Shown here in pieces: positions 1-5,801 of a DNA stretch of 21,393 nt (position 1 is the first letter of the stretch; every line of letters starts with the position of its first letter). Both the position numbers and the translations under genes were made by a program. The notes below the pieces were generated by a model. That model was not told where the DNA came from and did not search any database. It worked only from the letters and a program-made list of their open reading frames with translations. Source of the DNA: an uncultured Prevotellaceae bacterium (GTDB lineage Bacteria > Bacteroidota > Bacteroidia > Bacteroidales > Bacteroidaceae); contig CAMWRK010000008.1 of NCBI GenBank assembly GCA_947176655.1, forward strand, positions 1 to 21,393. The letters run 5' to 3'.

Positions 1-244
1 GCGCGTTTGGCGGCATCTATCATGAGGAGCAGTTCCATGAGGTTGTCGGCATTGGGGAACGTGCTCTGAATCAGATTACATCCTTGCCTCGTATGCTCTC
101 TTCAAAACATACTTCAAATTCGCCGTCCGCAAAGCGTGTCACTGTCATGTTGCCCAGCTCGCAGCCAAGGCTGGCGCAAATCTTTTCGGCCAGATAGCGT
201 GTGGCTGTGCCGGAAAATACCTTGAATGACTTGTTCTCAATCAT
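1..244 (-). CDS. prs: Ribose-phosphate pyrophosphokinase, N-terminal part, with apparent frameshift
   Basis: Makes phosphoribosyl pyrophosphate (PRPP) from ribose 5-phosphate and ATP in the cytoplasm, feeding nucleotide, His and Trp synthesis. From the ATG at 244-242 the protein begins MIENKSFKVFSGTA and contains TRFADGEFEV, the PRPP synthetase N-terminal signature. Frame 1 stops at a TGA (71-73) just after GKDV. From base 74 downward the neighbouring frame continues LIQSTFPNADNLMELLLM, which is exactly the next stretch expected in this family. One base is therefore missing near 75-76, in the codon after GKDV. The rest of the gene (about 310 residues in the family) lies beyond the window edge. 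Whether the shift is a sequencing error or a real lesion cannot be decided here; prs is normally indispensable, which favours error. It may be co-transcribed with the gene ending at 303, 58 bases upstream; I see no promoter in that gap. Confidence 0.88.
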
Positions 245-302
245 TGTTTTAGAGATAAAATATGTATGGGGTTCTTGTTGCGTGTATATATGTCAATATC
301 TG

Positions 303-911
303 TCAGTCGGTTATCATCCTGAGTTTGTGGAAATGCTTTATTACATCCTTGAAGTCCATGCCGCTGTGTATGTTGAAGCGGTTCCAGATGTCGCTGCACA
401 CTACAGCTCCGCCGAAGCCCAGTTCGCGTATTTCATTGATGTTCTCAAGAGTGATACCAGTCTGCGCCATGACGTGTTTGTCTATCAGTCCGCGACGGCT
501 TGCGTCTCTCAACTGTTCATGGGTGTAGTGTGAGGTGTTGTCGTTTTCGGAAAGACTGTTGTAGATGTTTTTAAGAATGACGTAGTGGCTCTTTTTCTTG
601 GCTTCGGCAAGTTCATCCAGACTGTAGCAAGTGCGTGTGACAATGCCCTTGTAGTTTTGTGGTATGTCTGGATTGCGTTTGGAAAGGTGTATGCCCATCA
701 GGTCAAACTCGTCCCTTAAATAAAAATGGTCGTTTGTAATTACGCGTTGGCGGTATTTCTCCGGAAGCAAAGTAAGCAGGCGTTCGCAGTAAACCGGCTC
801 AGAATTTGGCTTGCGCAGGTGCAGAATGTCCAAACCTTCCTCAAACAGCGTTGCCAATATCTTGTCTTCTTCGACAAAGAAGCGGGGGCTGCTAAGTAGT
901 AATAACTTCAT
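303..911 (-). CDS. Thiamine phosphate synthase-like protein (ThiE/TenI family)
   Basis: A 202-residue protein with the TIM-barrel pattern of ThiE/TenI: an early ILHLRKP strand (about residues 29-35), then VITNDHFYLRDEFDLMGIHL, then TRTCYSLDELAEA and a late GITLENINEIRELGFGGAVV. True ThiE joins the pyrimidine and thiazole moieties into thiamine phosphate. Several active-site motifs are weak here: the phosphate-binding segment usually ending in GPIF-type residues reads YVILKNIYNSLSEN, and the usual GGI is QTGI. It may be a divergent synthase or a TenI-like non-catalytic relative. I chose the ATG at 911-909 over an upstream ATG at 941 because the -7 box at 939-946 places the transcript start downstream of 941. 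It reads toward prs and probably shares its transcript. Confidence 0.75.
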   Translation of the reverse strand: MKLLLLSSPRFFVEEDKILATLFEEGLDILHLRKPNSEPVYCERLLTLLPEKYRQRVITNDHFYLRDEFDLMGIHLSKRNPDIPQNYKGIVTRTCYSLDELAEAKKKSHYVILKNIYNSLSENDNTSHYTHEQLRDASRRGLIDKHVMAQTGITLENINEIRELGFGGAVVCSDIWNRFNIHSGMDFKDVIKHFHKLRMITD

Positions 912-938
912 GACTCCTATTACCTTAATATGGTATTG

Positions 939-969
939 CAAAGGTACGAATAAGTAGGGTATTTACCAA
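939..969 (-). promoter_or_regulatory. Bacteroidota-type promoter of the ThiE-like gene
   Basis: On the minus strand TTGG (969-966), a 19-base spacer, then TACCTTTG (946-939) match the phylum's -33/-7 promoter pattern. The predicted start of transcription is near 932, about 20 bases before the chosen ATG at 911. It lies just past the terminator of rpsP, so this gene is a separate transcription unit. Confidence 0.7.
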
Positions 970-992
970 GATATGGGTATGTTTTTTTAGTT

Positions 993-1030
993 ATAAAAGT
1001 AAAGGACCCTGCTTCACAGCAGAGCCCTTT
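993..1030 (-). terminator. Rho-independent terminator of rpsP
   Basis: Read on the minus strand, the RNA folds into a 13-base-pair stem with a four-base GUGA loop (1030-1001), two of the pairs being G-U wobbles. It is followed by a U-rich run (1000-993). The same arms on the plus strand have A-C mismatches, so the signal is strand-specific and belongs to rpsP, 48 bases upstream. Confidence 0.8.
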
Positions 1031-1078
1031 GTATGTTGTTTGGAATTTGTCTTGGAAAATGTTTTTGAATTTGTTTGA

Positions 1079-1615
1079 TTATGCCTCGGCAGGAGCCTCT
1101 GCGGTTTCTGTTTCAACAGTCTCTGCGGCCTCAGCCTCAGCCTTTGCGGCTGCCTCAGCAGCTTTCTTGTCAGCTACCTTCTGGGCAATTGCCTCAGCGG
1201 TTTTCTTCTCAGCCTCCAGTCTTGCAGCTTCGGCATTCTTCTTTGCGGCAGCCTCTTTTGCTGCGAATGCCTCAAGACCCTTCTGCTTGTCAGCCTTCCA
1301 TGCGTTGAACTTAGCCTGTGCGGCAGCCTCGTCGAATGCGCCCTTCTTGACACCGCCACGGAGGTGCTTCATCAGGTATACGCCTTCGTCAGAGAGAATG
1401 TTGCGTACTGTGTCTGTGGGTTGTGCACCGACTTCTACCCAATACAGGGCACGGTCGAATTTCAAATCTACAGTGGCAGGATTGGTGTTGGGGTTGTAGG
1501 TACCAATCTTTTCTGTAAACTTACCATCACGTGGTGCTCTTACATCTGCGATCACAATGCTGTAGAAAGCATAGCCCTTGCGGCCGTGACGCTGTAAACG
1601 AATTTTTGTTGCCAT
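1079..1615 (-). CDS. rpsP: 30S ribosomal protein S16 with long C-terminal extension
   Basis: Small-subunit ribosomal protein that binds 16S rRNA during early assembly. The N-terminal 80-odd residues are classical S16: MATKIRLQRHGRKGYAFY, then IVIADVRAPRDGKFTEKIGTYNP, then DRALYWVEVGAQPTDTVRNIL. Residues from about 86 to 178 form an extension very rich in Ala, Glu and Lys, predicted as a long charged helix or coiled coil. S16 in most bacteria is about 80-90 residues; tails of this kind are typical of Bacteroidota, so the 178-residue length is expected there. The ATG at 1615 is supported by the S16 N-terminus and by a -7 box at 1674-1681. It is a single-gene unit with its own terminator; the tail does not appear truncated and ends in AEAPAEA. 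Confidence 0.97.
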   Translation of the reverse strand: MATKIRLQRHGRKGYAFYSIVIADVRAPRDGKFTEKIGTYNPNTNPATVDLKFDRALYWVEVGAQPTDTVRNILSDEGVYLMKHLRGGVKKGAFDEAAAQAKFNAWKADKQKGLEAFAAKEAAAKKNAEAARLEAEKKTAEAIAQKVADKKAAEAAAKAEAEAAETVETETAEAPAEA

Positions 1616-1673
1616 AATTTTAATTAATGGTTTTATAGGTTTGAAATGTGCAATTATCTCGTAATTGCGGGTG

Positions 1674-1681
1674 CAAAGATA
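1674..1681 (-). promoter_or_regulatory. -7 box of the rpsP promoter
   Basis: Minus strand TATCTTTG (1681-1674) fits TAnnTTTG and lies 59 bases before the rpsP ATG. It is followed by GCACCCGCAA, nearly the same start-site block as at the two RNA promoters near 14086 and 14503. The upstream -33 box is poor (a T-rich run only). Confidence 0.65.
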
Positions 1682-1726
1682 CGCTTTTTTAGACGAAAAA
1701 GAACTGATATTGTAGAATATATTACT

Positions 1727-1764
1727 AAAAAAAGAGCTGTTTTTAGTCTTTTGTTGCTAAAAAC
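1727..1764 (-). terminator. Possible terminator after the recF-DUF721 pair
   Basis: On the minus strand GTTTTTAG and CTAAAAAC (1764-1757 and 1746-1739) form a perfect 8-bp stem with a 10-base loop, followed five bases later by seven Ts (1733-1727). The stem is A/T-rich and the U tract is offset, so the call is weak. The position is right: 36 bases past the end of the DUF721 gene. Confidence 0.4.
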
Positions 1765-1799
1765 GACTTTCTTGGTATGCGATTTGTGCGTGCCGGAAC

Positions 1800-2090
1800 T
1801 TAATAAAAGGTAACTTCCTGGATTATCTGCGCTTTGACGTAGGCATTCATTTTACGTGCTATTTCAGTACGCATCATGAGCAGGTTTTGTCTCAAGGCCG
1901 GGCTTTTGATCTGTACTCTAAGCACGTTACCGTGGATTTTTATTTCTCCGGTGTACTGCGCCACACCTGCTCCCATGACTTCCGGCCACCCTTGGATCAT
2001 GCGGTGTTGCAGGAGAGGGGTTTCCAGTCCTTCGTTTCGTAGCCATGCGTCAAGCAGGCTGTTAAGCGGCACGCTTTTGTGTCTTTCCAT
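1800..2090 (-). CDS. DUF721 (DciA-like) protein
   Basis: A 96-residue protein with the DUF721 pattern: an N-terminal helical part (SLLDAWLRNEGLETPLLQHR), then WPEVMGAGVAQYTGEI, then LRVQIKSPALRQNLLMMRTEI and a final IIQEVTFY strand. DUF721 includes DciA, which works with the replicative helicase DnaB in bacteria lacking DnaC/DnaI loaders. Whether this short version does the same is inference. It follows recF by 30 bases on the same strand, an arrangement common for this family and consistent with a role in replication or repair. The length matches short Bacteroidota members rather than the longer proteobacterial DciA. No signal peptide or membrane segment is visible. Confidence 0.82.
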   Translation of the reverse strand: MERHKSVPLNSLLDAWLRNEGLETPLLQHRMIQGWPEVMGAGVAQYTGEIKIHGNVLRVQIKSPALRQNLLMMRTEIARKMNAYVKAQIIQEVTFY

Positions 2091-2120
2091 AGATGGTGTC
2101 GTGGTGAATGTCTTTCCCGT

Positions 2121-3230
2121 TTACCTATGGGCGATTTCTGTGAAGTTCCCGTTTATGCAGTGGAATATCTTGTGATCCTGCGGTGTAAGGCTGAGAATCT
2201 TGTCCAGATGCTCCCTGTTTGTGTCCGTGATGAAAGTCTGACCGAATGAATCCCCGCTCACCAGAGCGACGATGCGTTCTACGCGTTGCGCATCGAGGCG
2301 GTCGAAGATGTCATCCAGCAGGAGTATCGGACGTGTGCCGGTGCCGGTGCGGTGGAGAAATTCATATTGTGCGAGTTTCAGGGCGACAAGCATGGTCTTG
2401 CTTTGCCCCTGGCTGCCTTCGCGCCGGACGGGATAGCCGTTTATCTTCATCTCCAGTTCGTCGCGGTGTATGCCGTGCAGGGAATATCCGACAGCCAGAT
2501 CCCTGTTCCTGTCGCTCCTTATTACCTGAAGCAACGGTCCCCTCTGACAATGGCTTGTATAGGAAACAGTTACATTTTCGTGGTTTTGTGCTATGAGATC
2601 GTAATAGCGTTGGAATATCGGTGTGAAATGCTCCATGTATTCCTGTCTGCGCCGATATACGAACTCTCCTTCTGTGGCCATCTGTTCCTCCCATAGTGAC
2701 AGCATTTCCGGGTCGCATGCCTGTCCTTCTTTCAACAACGCGTTGCGTTGCATGAGTGCCTTGTTGTATCGTGTCAGTGCATCAAGATAGGGGAGGTCCA
2801 TCTGCGAAATCACAACATCCATGAAACGACGTCTTTCTTCGCCGCCGCCGCTGATGAGCATATTGTCTGCCGGAGATACCAGGACTATGGGTATAAGTCC
2901 TATGTGTTCCGCAAGGCGTTTGTATGGCTTGCCCTGCCGTCGCATTATTTTCTTTTGTCCTCTCTTGAGGGAACAGTGTATCTCTTCCTGGATTTCGTTG
3001 TCGTTTTCGTATAATCCTTTTAGCATGAAGAAATCCTGCTCGTGCCTTATGCATAGCGAATCTTGGTTGACTCCAAGGCTTTTGCACAGCGACAGAAACC
3101 GGATGCTGTCCAGCAGATTGGTTTTTCCCTCGCCGTTGCTGCCGATGACACAGTTCAAACCTGACGAGAAGTCAAGTTCGGCCTCAGCAATGTTTTTATA
3201 GTTGAGAATGGATAGATGTTTCAAAGTCAT
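2121..3230 (-). CDS. recF: DNA replication and repair protein RecF
   Basis: An SMC-like ABC ATPase that, with RecO and RecR, helps load RecA on gapped DNA. With the chosen start it has 369 residues. The opening MTLKHLSILNYKNIAEAELDF is the standard RecF N-terminus; Walker A is GSNGEGKT (30-37); the ABC signature region is EGSQGQSKTMLVALKLAQ; Walker B is ILLLDDIFDRLD, followed by a D-loop-like segment and FITDTNREHL. An earlier in-frame ATG at 3269 adds 13 residues but lies upstream of the predicted transcript start. I therefore use 3230, where family similarity begins. The -7 box ends only nine bases upstream, implying a very short 5' leader. It is followed by the DUF721 gene in what looks like a two-gene operon and is divergent from the TPR gene at 3363. 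Confidence 0.95.
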   Translation of the reverse strand: MTLKHLSILNYKNIAEAELDFSSGLNCVIGSNGEGKTNLLDSIRFLSLCKSLGVNQDSLCIRHEQDFFMLKGLYENDNEIQEEIHCSLKRGQKKIMRRQGKPYKRLAEHIGLIPIVLVSPADNMLISGGGEERRRFMDVVISQMDLPYLDALTRYNKALMQRNALLKEGQACDPEMLSLWEEQMATEGEFVYRRRQEYMEHFTPIFQRYYDLIAQNHENVTVSYTSHCQRGPLLQVIRSDRNRDLAVGYSLHGIHRDELEMKINGYPVRREGSQGQSKTMLVALKLAQYEFLHRTGTGTRPILLLDDIFDRLDAQRVERIVALVSGDSFGQTFITDTNREHLDKILSLTPQDHKIFHCINGNFTEIAHR

Positions 3231-3238
3231 ATCATTCG

Positions 3239-3269
3239 CAAAATTAGGCAAAAATGGTTGCATTGCCAA
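3239..3269 (-). promoter_or_regulatory. Promoter of recF
   Basis: Minus strand TTGG (3269-3266), a 19-base spacer, then TAATTTTG (3246-3239) match the phylum's consensus. The predicted start of transcription falls only a few bases before the ATG at 3230, so the mRNA would be almost leaderless. This is also the reason for preferring that ATG. Confidence 0.65.
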
Positions 3270-3285
3270 AATATTGATATGTAAA

Positions 3286-3317
3286 TTTCGGTATGTTTGG
3301 GAAAAATACTATCTTTG
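3286..3317 (+). promoter_or_regulatory. Promoter of the TPR gene and ribH
   Basis: TATCTTTG at 3310-3317 is a perfect TAnnTTTG box; TTTC at 3286-3289, 20 bases upstream, is an acceptable -33 box. A roughly 40-base A-rich leader without a Shine-Dalgarno motif leads to the ATG at 3363, as is usual in Bacteroidota. Confidence 0.65.
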
Positions 3318-3362
3318 CACAACTGTTTAACCAATAAGGAAAATTAAAAAATAAATAAAATC

Positions 3363-4037
3363 ATGACAAAGAAAAAAGTAAAGGCGGCTCCCGTCAACGA
3401 AATCGACGAGACGATAGCTGCTGGCAGCAGTTTCGTTGAAAAGCATTTTAAGGCATTGTGTCTATCCATCGGTGGCATAGTTGCCGTCATCATTATCTCT
3501 TTGCTGGTCAACCAGTATTACATCATTCCACGTAATGCCGAGGCTGCCGACAATATCGCTGTCGCAGAGCAGTTGTTCCTGACCGGCGATTATGAGAAGG
3601 CTCTCAACGGCGACGGTGTGAACGATGGTTTCCTGCAGATTGTAGACAAGTACGGTTCTACTCCGAGCGGTAATCTCGCCCGTCTTTATGCCGGTCTGTG
3701 CTATGCGCACACTGACAAGGCAGAAGAAGCTGTCAAATATCTTGAGGGATTCGACGTGTGCGATGATGCAATGGTAAGCAACGCTGCGATTGGTGCCTTG
3801 GGCAACTGTTATGCACAGATTAACATGAACGACAAGGCTGCGTCAACTTTGCTGAAAGCTGCAAAACGTGCTGACAACAACACTCTGTCTCCATTGTACT
3901 ATTTGCAGGCAGGCCAGCTCTTTGAAGCAATAGGTCAGAAGAACAAGGCTCTGGAGTGCTATGAGACAATCAAGAACGAGTATCCACAGAGTGTTCAGCG
4001 CCAGGATATAGACAAATATATCGAGCGTGTCAAGTAA
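3363..4037 (+). CDS. Membrane-anchored tetratricopeptide-repeat protein
   Basis: A 224-residue protein with a Lys-rich N-terminus, one transmembrane helix (about residues 32-50, LCLSIGGIVAVIIISLLVN), and an outer-facing helical domain with TPR-like units. These include AEAADNIAVAEQLFLTGDYEKAL, PSGNLARLYAGLCYAHTDKAEEAVKYL, AIGALGNCYAQINMNDKAASTL and YYLQAGQLFEAIGQKNKALECY. The layout resembles YfgM-type proteins, which sit in the inner membrane and contact SecYEG and periplasmic chaperones. That function is not shown here and is only an analogy. Charge distribution suggests a cytoplasmic N-terminus. It is followed by ribH after 33 bases and probably co-transcribed; I know of no mechanistic link between the two. 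Confidence 0.8.
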   Translation: MTKKKVKAAPVNEIDETIAAGSSFVEKHFKALCLSIGGIVAVIIISLLVNQYYIIPRNAEAADNIAVAEQLFLTGDYEKALNGDGVNDGFLQIVDKYGSTPSGNLARLYAGLCYAHTDKAEEAVKYLEGFDVCDDAMVSNAAIGALGNCYAQINMNDKAASTLLKAAKRADNNTLSPLYYLQAGQLFEAIGQKNKALECYETIKNEYPQSVQRQDIDKYIERVK

Positions 4038-4070
4038 GACCCGCGGACGAATGACAGACAGGACAATAGT

Positions 4071-4559
4071 ATGGCAAGCGCATTACACAACCTGAGCAGC
4101 TACGATCCGTCCAAGGTGCCCGATGGCAGTGGAAAGGTGATAGGCATCGTAGTGAGCGAGTGGAACGAAGAAGTCACCGGAGCACTTCTCGAAGGTGCCC
4201 ATAACACTCTTGTCAAGCATGGTGTGAATGCCGATGACATTATCGTAAAGACAGTTCCAGGCAGTTTTGAACTTGTATACGGTGCTGCTGCCATGCTTGA
4301 GCTGGCCGAAGTGGATGCAGTCATAGCCATAGGCTGTGTTATCCGTGGCGATACGCCACATTTCGACTATATCTGTCAGGGTACGACGCAAGGGCTTGCA
4401 GAGTTGAACTGCCGTGCCGAAGTACCTGTGATATACGGTCTTCTTACGTGCAATACCATGCAGCAGGCTTTGGACAGATGTGGCGGCGCATTGGGAAACA
4501 AGGGAGATGAATGTGCTGTAACAGCCCTGAAGATGATAGATTTTATGGATACCATCTGA
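4071..4559 (+). CDS. ribH: 6,7-dimethyl-8-ribityllumazine synthase
   Basis: Penultimate enzyme of riboflavin synthesis: condenses 5-amino-6-ribitylaminouracil with 3,4-dihydroxy-2-butanone 4-phosphate, normally as a hollow oligomer in the cytoplasm. The 162 residues carry the family motifs in order: GIVVSEWNEEVTGALLEGA (aromatic Trp at 31 at the substrate site), VPGSFELVYGA (62-72), GCVIRGDTPHFDYIC with the catalytic His at 97, then YGLLTCNTMQQALDR, and GNKGDECAVTALKM (142-155). Length is normal for the family. Start at 4071 is the only reasonable ATG. It lies 33 bases downstream of the TPR gene and ends just before a strong hairpin. No FMN riboswitch is seen upstream. Confidence 0.97.
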   Translation: MASALHNLSSYDPSKVPDGSGKVIGIVVSEWNEEVTGALLEGAHNTLVKHGVNADDIIVKTVPGSFELVYGAAAMLELAEVDAVIAIGCVIRGDTPHFDYICQGTTQGLAELNCRAEVPVIYGLLTCNTMQQALDRCGGALGNKGDECAVTALKMIDFMDTI

Positions 4560-4583
4560 TATAGTCAATACATTTGTATAAAG

Positions 4584-4631
4584 TAACAGTCGTGGCGCAT
4601 CTCTGCAGATGATGGTGCGCCACGACTGTTA
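4584..4631. terminator. Long hairpin between convergent genes, likely bidirectional terminator
   Basis: A perfect 16-bp inverted repeat (4584-4599 and 4616-4631) with a 16-base loop lies between the end of ribH (4559) and the end of the minus-strand membrane gene (4651). The tracts beyond either arm are only moderately T-rich. It most likely ends transcription from both sides. Confidence 0.7.
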
Positions 4632-4650
4632 TTGTATGTAGTGTCGGTAT

Positions 4651-5001
4651 TTAGTATGTTCTGGAACGGCTCTTTTGTGTTAATATATATCTTAGACTGG
4701 CATATTCCTGCCATTGACCGATAAAGAGAGTGATGCCAATGGCAATAAGTATCGCCGTTCCCATCAGAATAAGATTGTTATAGCTTTTTACAAATAAATA
4801 TGAGATATTAATCAGGCTAAGATCGGATGGGGTTGTTGGAGTATTGTTGCGTAGTAACATACTTGCCGTCAGCACTGTGCCGCACAGCACAACACCAAGG
4901 ACGAAAGCTATTGGTATGGAGAGACGGTATAGTCGGACTTGTCGTTCATGTACTTCTTTGATATACTCTACAGCGGCGAGTTTCTTGCTTAGACGTTCCA
5001 T
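4651..5001 (-). CDS. Small membrane protein, probably the C-terminal part of a frameshifted gene
   Basis: I do not recognise a function. The 116 residues begin MERLSKKLAAVEYIKEVHER, followed by two hydrophobic segments (about residues 29-50 and 77-95) and a basic tail (SLRYILTQKSRSRTY). The frame stays open upstream of this ATG back to 5031, giving C-P-D-I-G-S-E-D-E-F before MERL, and is closed by a TAG at 5032-5034. Read across a one-base shift near 5032-5036, the upstream ORF (4989-5186) and this one form a single protein of about 175 residues: one N-terminal membrane helix, a charged middle and two more helices. This layout recalls small Bacteroidota membrane proteins of the DUF6249 type, a resemblance from memory only. 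Alternatively these are two translationally coupled genes with a 13-base overlap. Confidence 0.6.
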   Translation of the reverse strand: MERLSKKLAAVEYIKEVHERQVRLYRLSIPIAFVLGVVLCGTVLTASMLLRNNTPTTPSDLSLINISYLFVKSYNNLILMGTAILIAIGITLFIGQWQEYASLRYILTQKSRSRTY

Positions 5002-5186
5002 AAACTCATCTTCAGAACCAATGTCTGGACACTAATGATGGCTGTCAGCAGAATTTGGGTATTTAATTCGGCTTCTTTTATCTGTCGCTTGTTTTTCAGC
5101 CAGATAACAGTTATTGGTAGCAATATGTCACAACCGACAATAGAGATGACAGGAATCGTAGAGATTGTCAGACTTTCAAAATTCAT
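4989..5186 (-). CDS. Small membrane ORF, probably the N-terminal part of the same frameshifted gene
   Basis: A 65-residue ORF, MNFESLTISTIPVISIVG and onward, with one strongly hydrophobic segment (about residues 9-31) followed by the basic stretch WLKNKRQIKEAELNTQILLTAI. The last 16 residues (from ISVQTL) look out of frame: the alternative frame at this point reads CPDIGSEDEFMERL, an acidic/polar linker that joins smoothly to the downstream ORF. I therefore treat it as the start of one gene spanning 5186-4651. No clear TAnnTTTG promoter is seen in the 160 bases upstream. Function unknown. Confidence 0.5.
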   Translation of the reverse strand: MNFESLTISTIPVISIVGCDILLPITVIWLKNKRQIKEAELNTQILLTAIISVQTLVLKMSLWNV

Positions 5187-5287
5187 AGTAGTAAGTTTTA
5201 GTTGGTTAGTATATTGTTTTTGAGCCTGCTCACTATTATAACGTTTTTAGGATGTGAAAGATGACATTCACCTTTCATTTTTTTGAC

Positions 5288-5314
5288 AAAAAAACTGCGG
5301 CACAATGGCCGCAG
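5288..5314 (-). terminator. Rho-independent terminator after dtd
   Basis: Minus strand CTGCGG (5314-5309), an eight-base loop, CCGCAG (5300-5295), then seven Ts (5294-5288): a textbook terminator 35 bases past the dtd stop codon. It closes the long minus-strand gene train starting near 13984. The rest of the 5187-5348 gap holds nothing else I can identify. Confidence 0.85.
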
Positions 5315-5348
5315 AGATGTTTTTATTTATGATGTCAGTCTTGAACTG

Positions 5349-5801
5349 TTATTCCGGTTTCCTTGAATCCATGACTATTGTCACAGGGCCGTCGTTGACG
5401 AGGCTTACCTGCATGTCGGCTCCGAAACGTCCTGTGGGTACTTCACGGCCTATGCTCTTGGCGAGTTTGTCGACAAAATATTCGTATAGTGGTATGGCTA
5501 TGTCCGGTGTTGCGGCGCGGATGTATGACGGTCTGTTTCCCTTGCGGTATGATGCCAGCAGGGTGAACTGGCTTACCACAAGAGCCTCGCCGCTGATGTC
5601 CGTTAAGCATAGGTTCATTACTCCGTTGATGTCGTTGAAAATGCGCAGACGGCTGATTTTGCCTACAAGCCAGTCGGCATCGGCAGTCGTATCCTCAGGT
5701 GCTATGCCGAGAAGTATAAGAATGCCGTTGCTTATTTGGCCGACGGTCTTTCCTGCTATGGAGACACCGGCGGAACTGACGCGTTGTACTACTGTTCGCA
5801 T
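5349..5801 (-). CDS. dtd: D-aminoacyl-tRNA deacylase
   Basis: Hydrolyses D-amino acids mischarged onto tRNA (D-Tyr and others) and also removes Gly from tRNA-Ala; cytoplasmic proofreading in trans. The 150-residue protein has the usual length and motifs: MRTVVQRVSSAGVSI at the start, SQFTLLA (77-83), YRKGNRPSY, GRFGADMQVSLVNDGPVTI with the Gly-Pro pair (138-139) that forms the cross-subunit chiral filter. The start overlaps the end of the upstream S41 protease gene by 13 bases, suggesting translational coupling. It is the last gene before the terminator at 5288-5314. Identity is secure. Confidence 0.96.
   Translation of the reverse strand: MRTVVQRVSSAGVSIAGKTVGQISNGILILLGIAPEDTTADADWLVGKISRLRIFNDINGVMNLCLTDISGEALVVSQFTLLASYRKGNRPSYIRAATPDIAIPLYEYFVDKLAKSIGREVPTGRFGADMQVSLVNDGPVTIVMDSRKPE

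Noticed and set aside
1029..1499. Plus-strand Ala/Ser-rich ORF of 156 residues
   Set aside because: It is the mirror of the low-complexity, Ala-rich rpsP coding sequence and has no promoter or family pattern.
3318..3362. Leader of the TPR-ribH unit considered for an FMN riboswitch
   Set aside because: The leader is only about 45 A-rich bases, too short and unstructured for that element.
4584..4631. Long perfect inverted repeat considered as a MITE or palindromic repeat element
   Set aside because: Single copy in the window and placed exactly between two convergent gene ends, so a shared terminator is the simpler reading.
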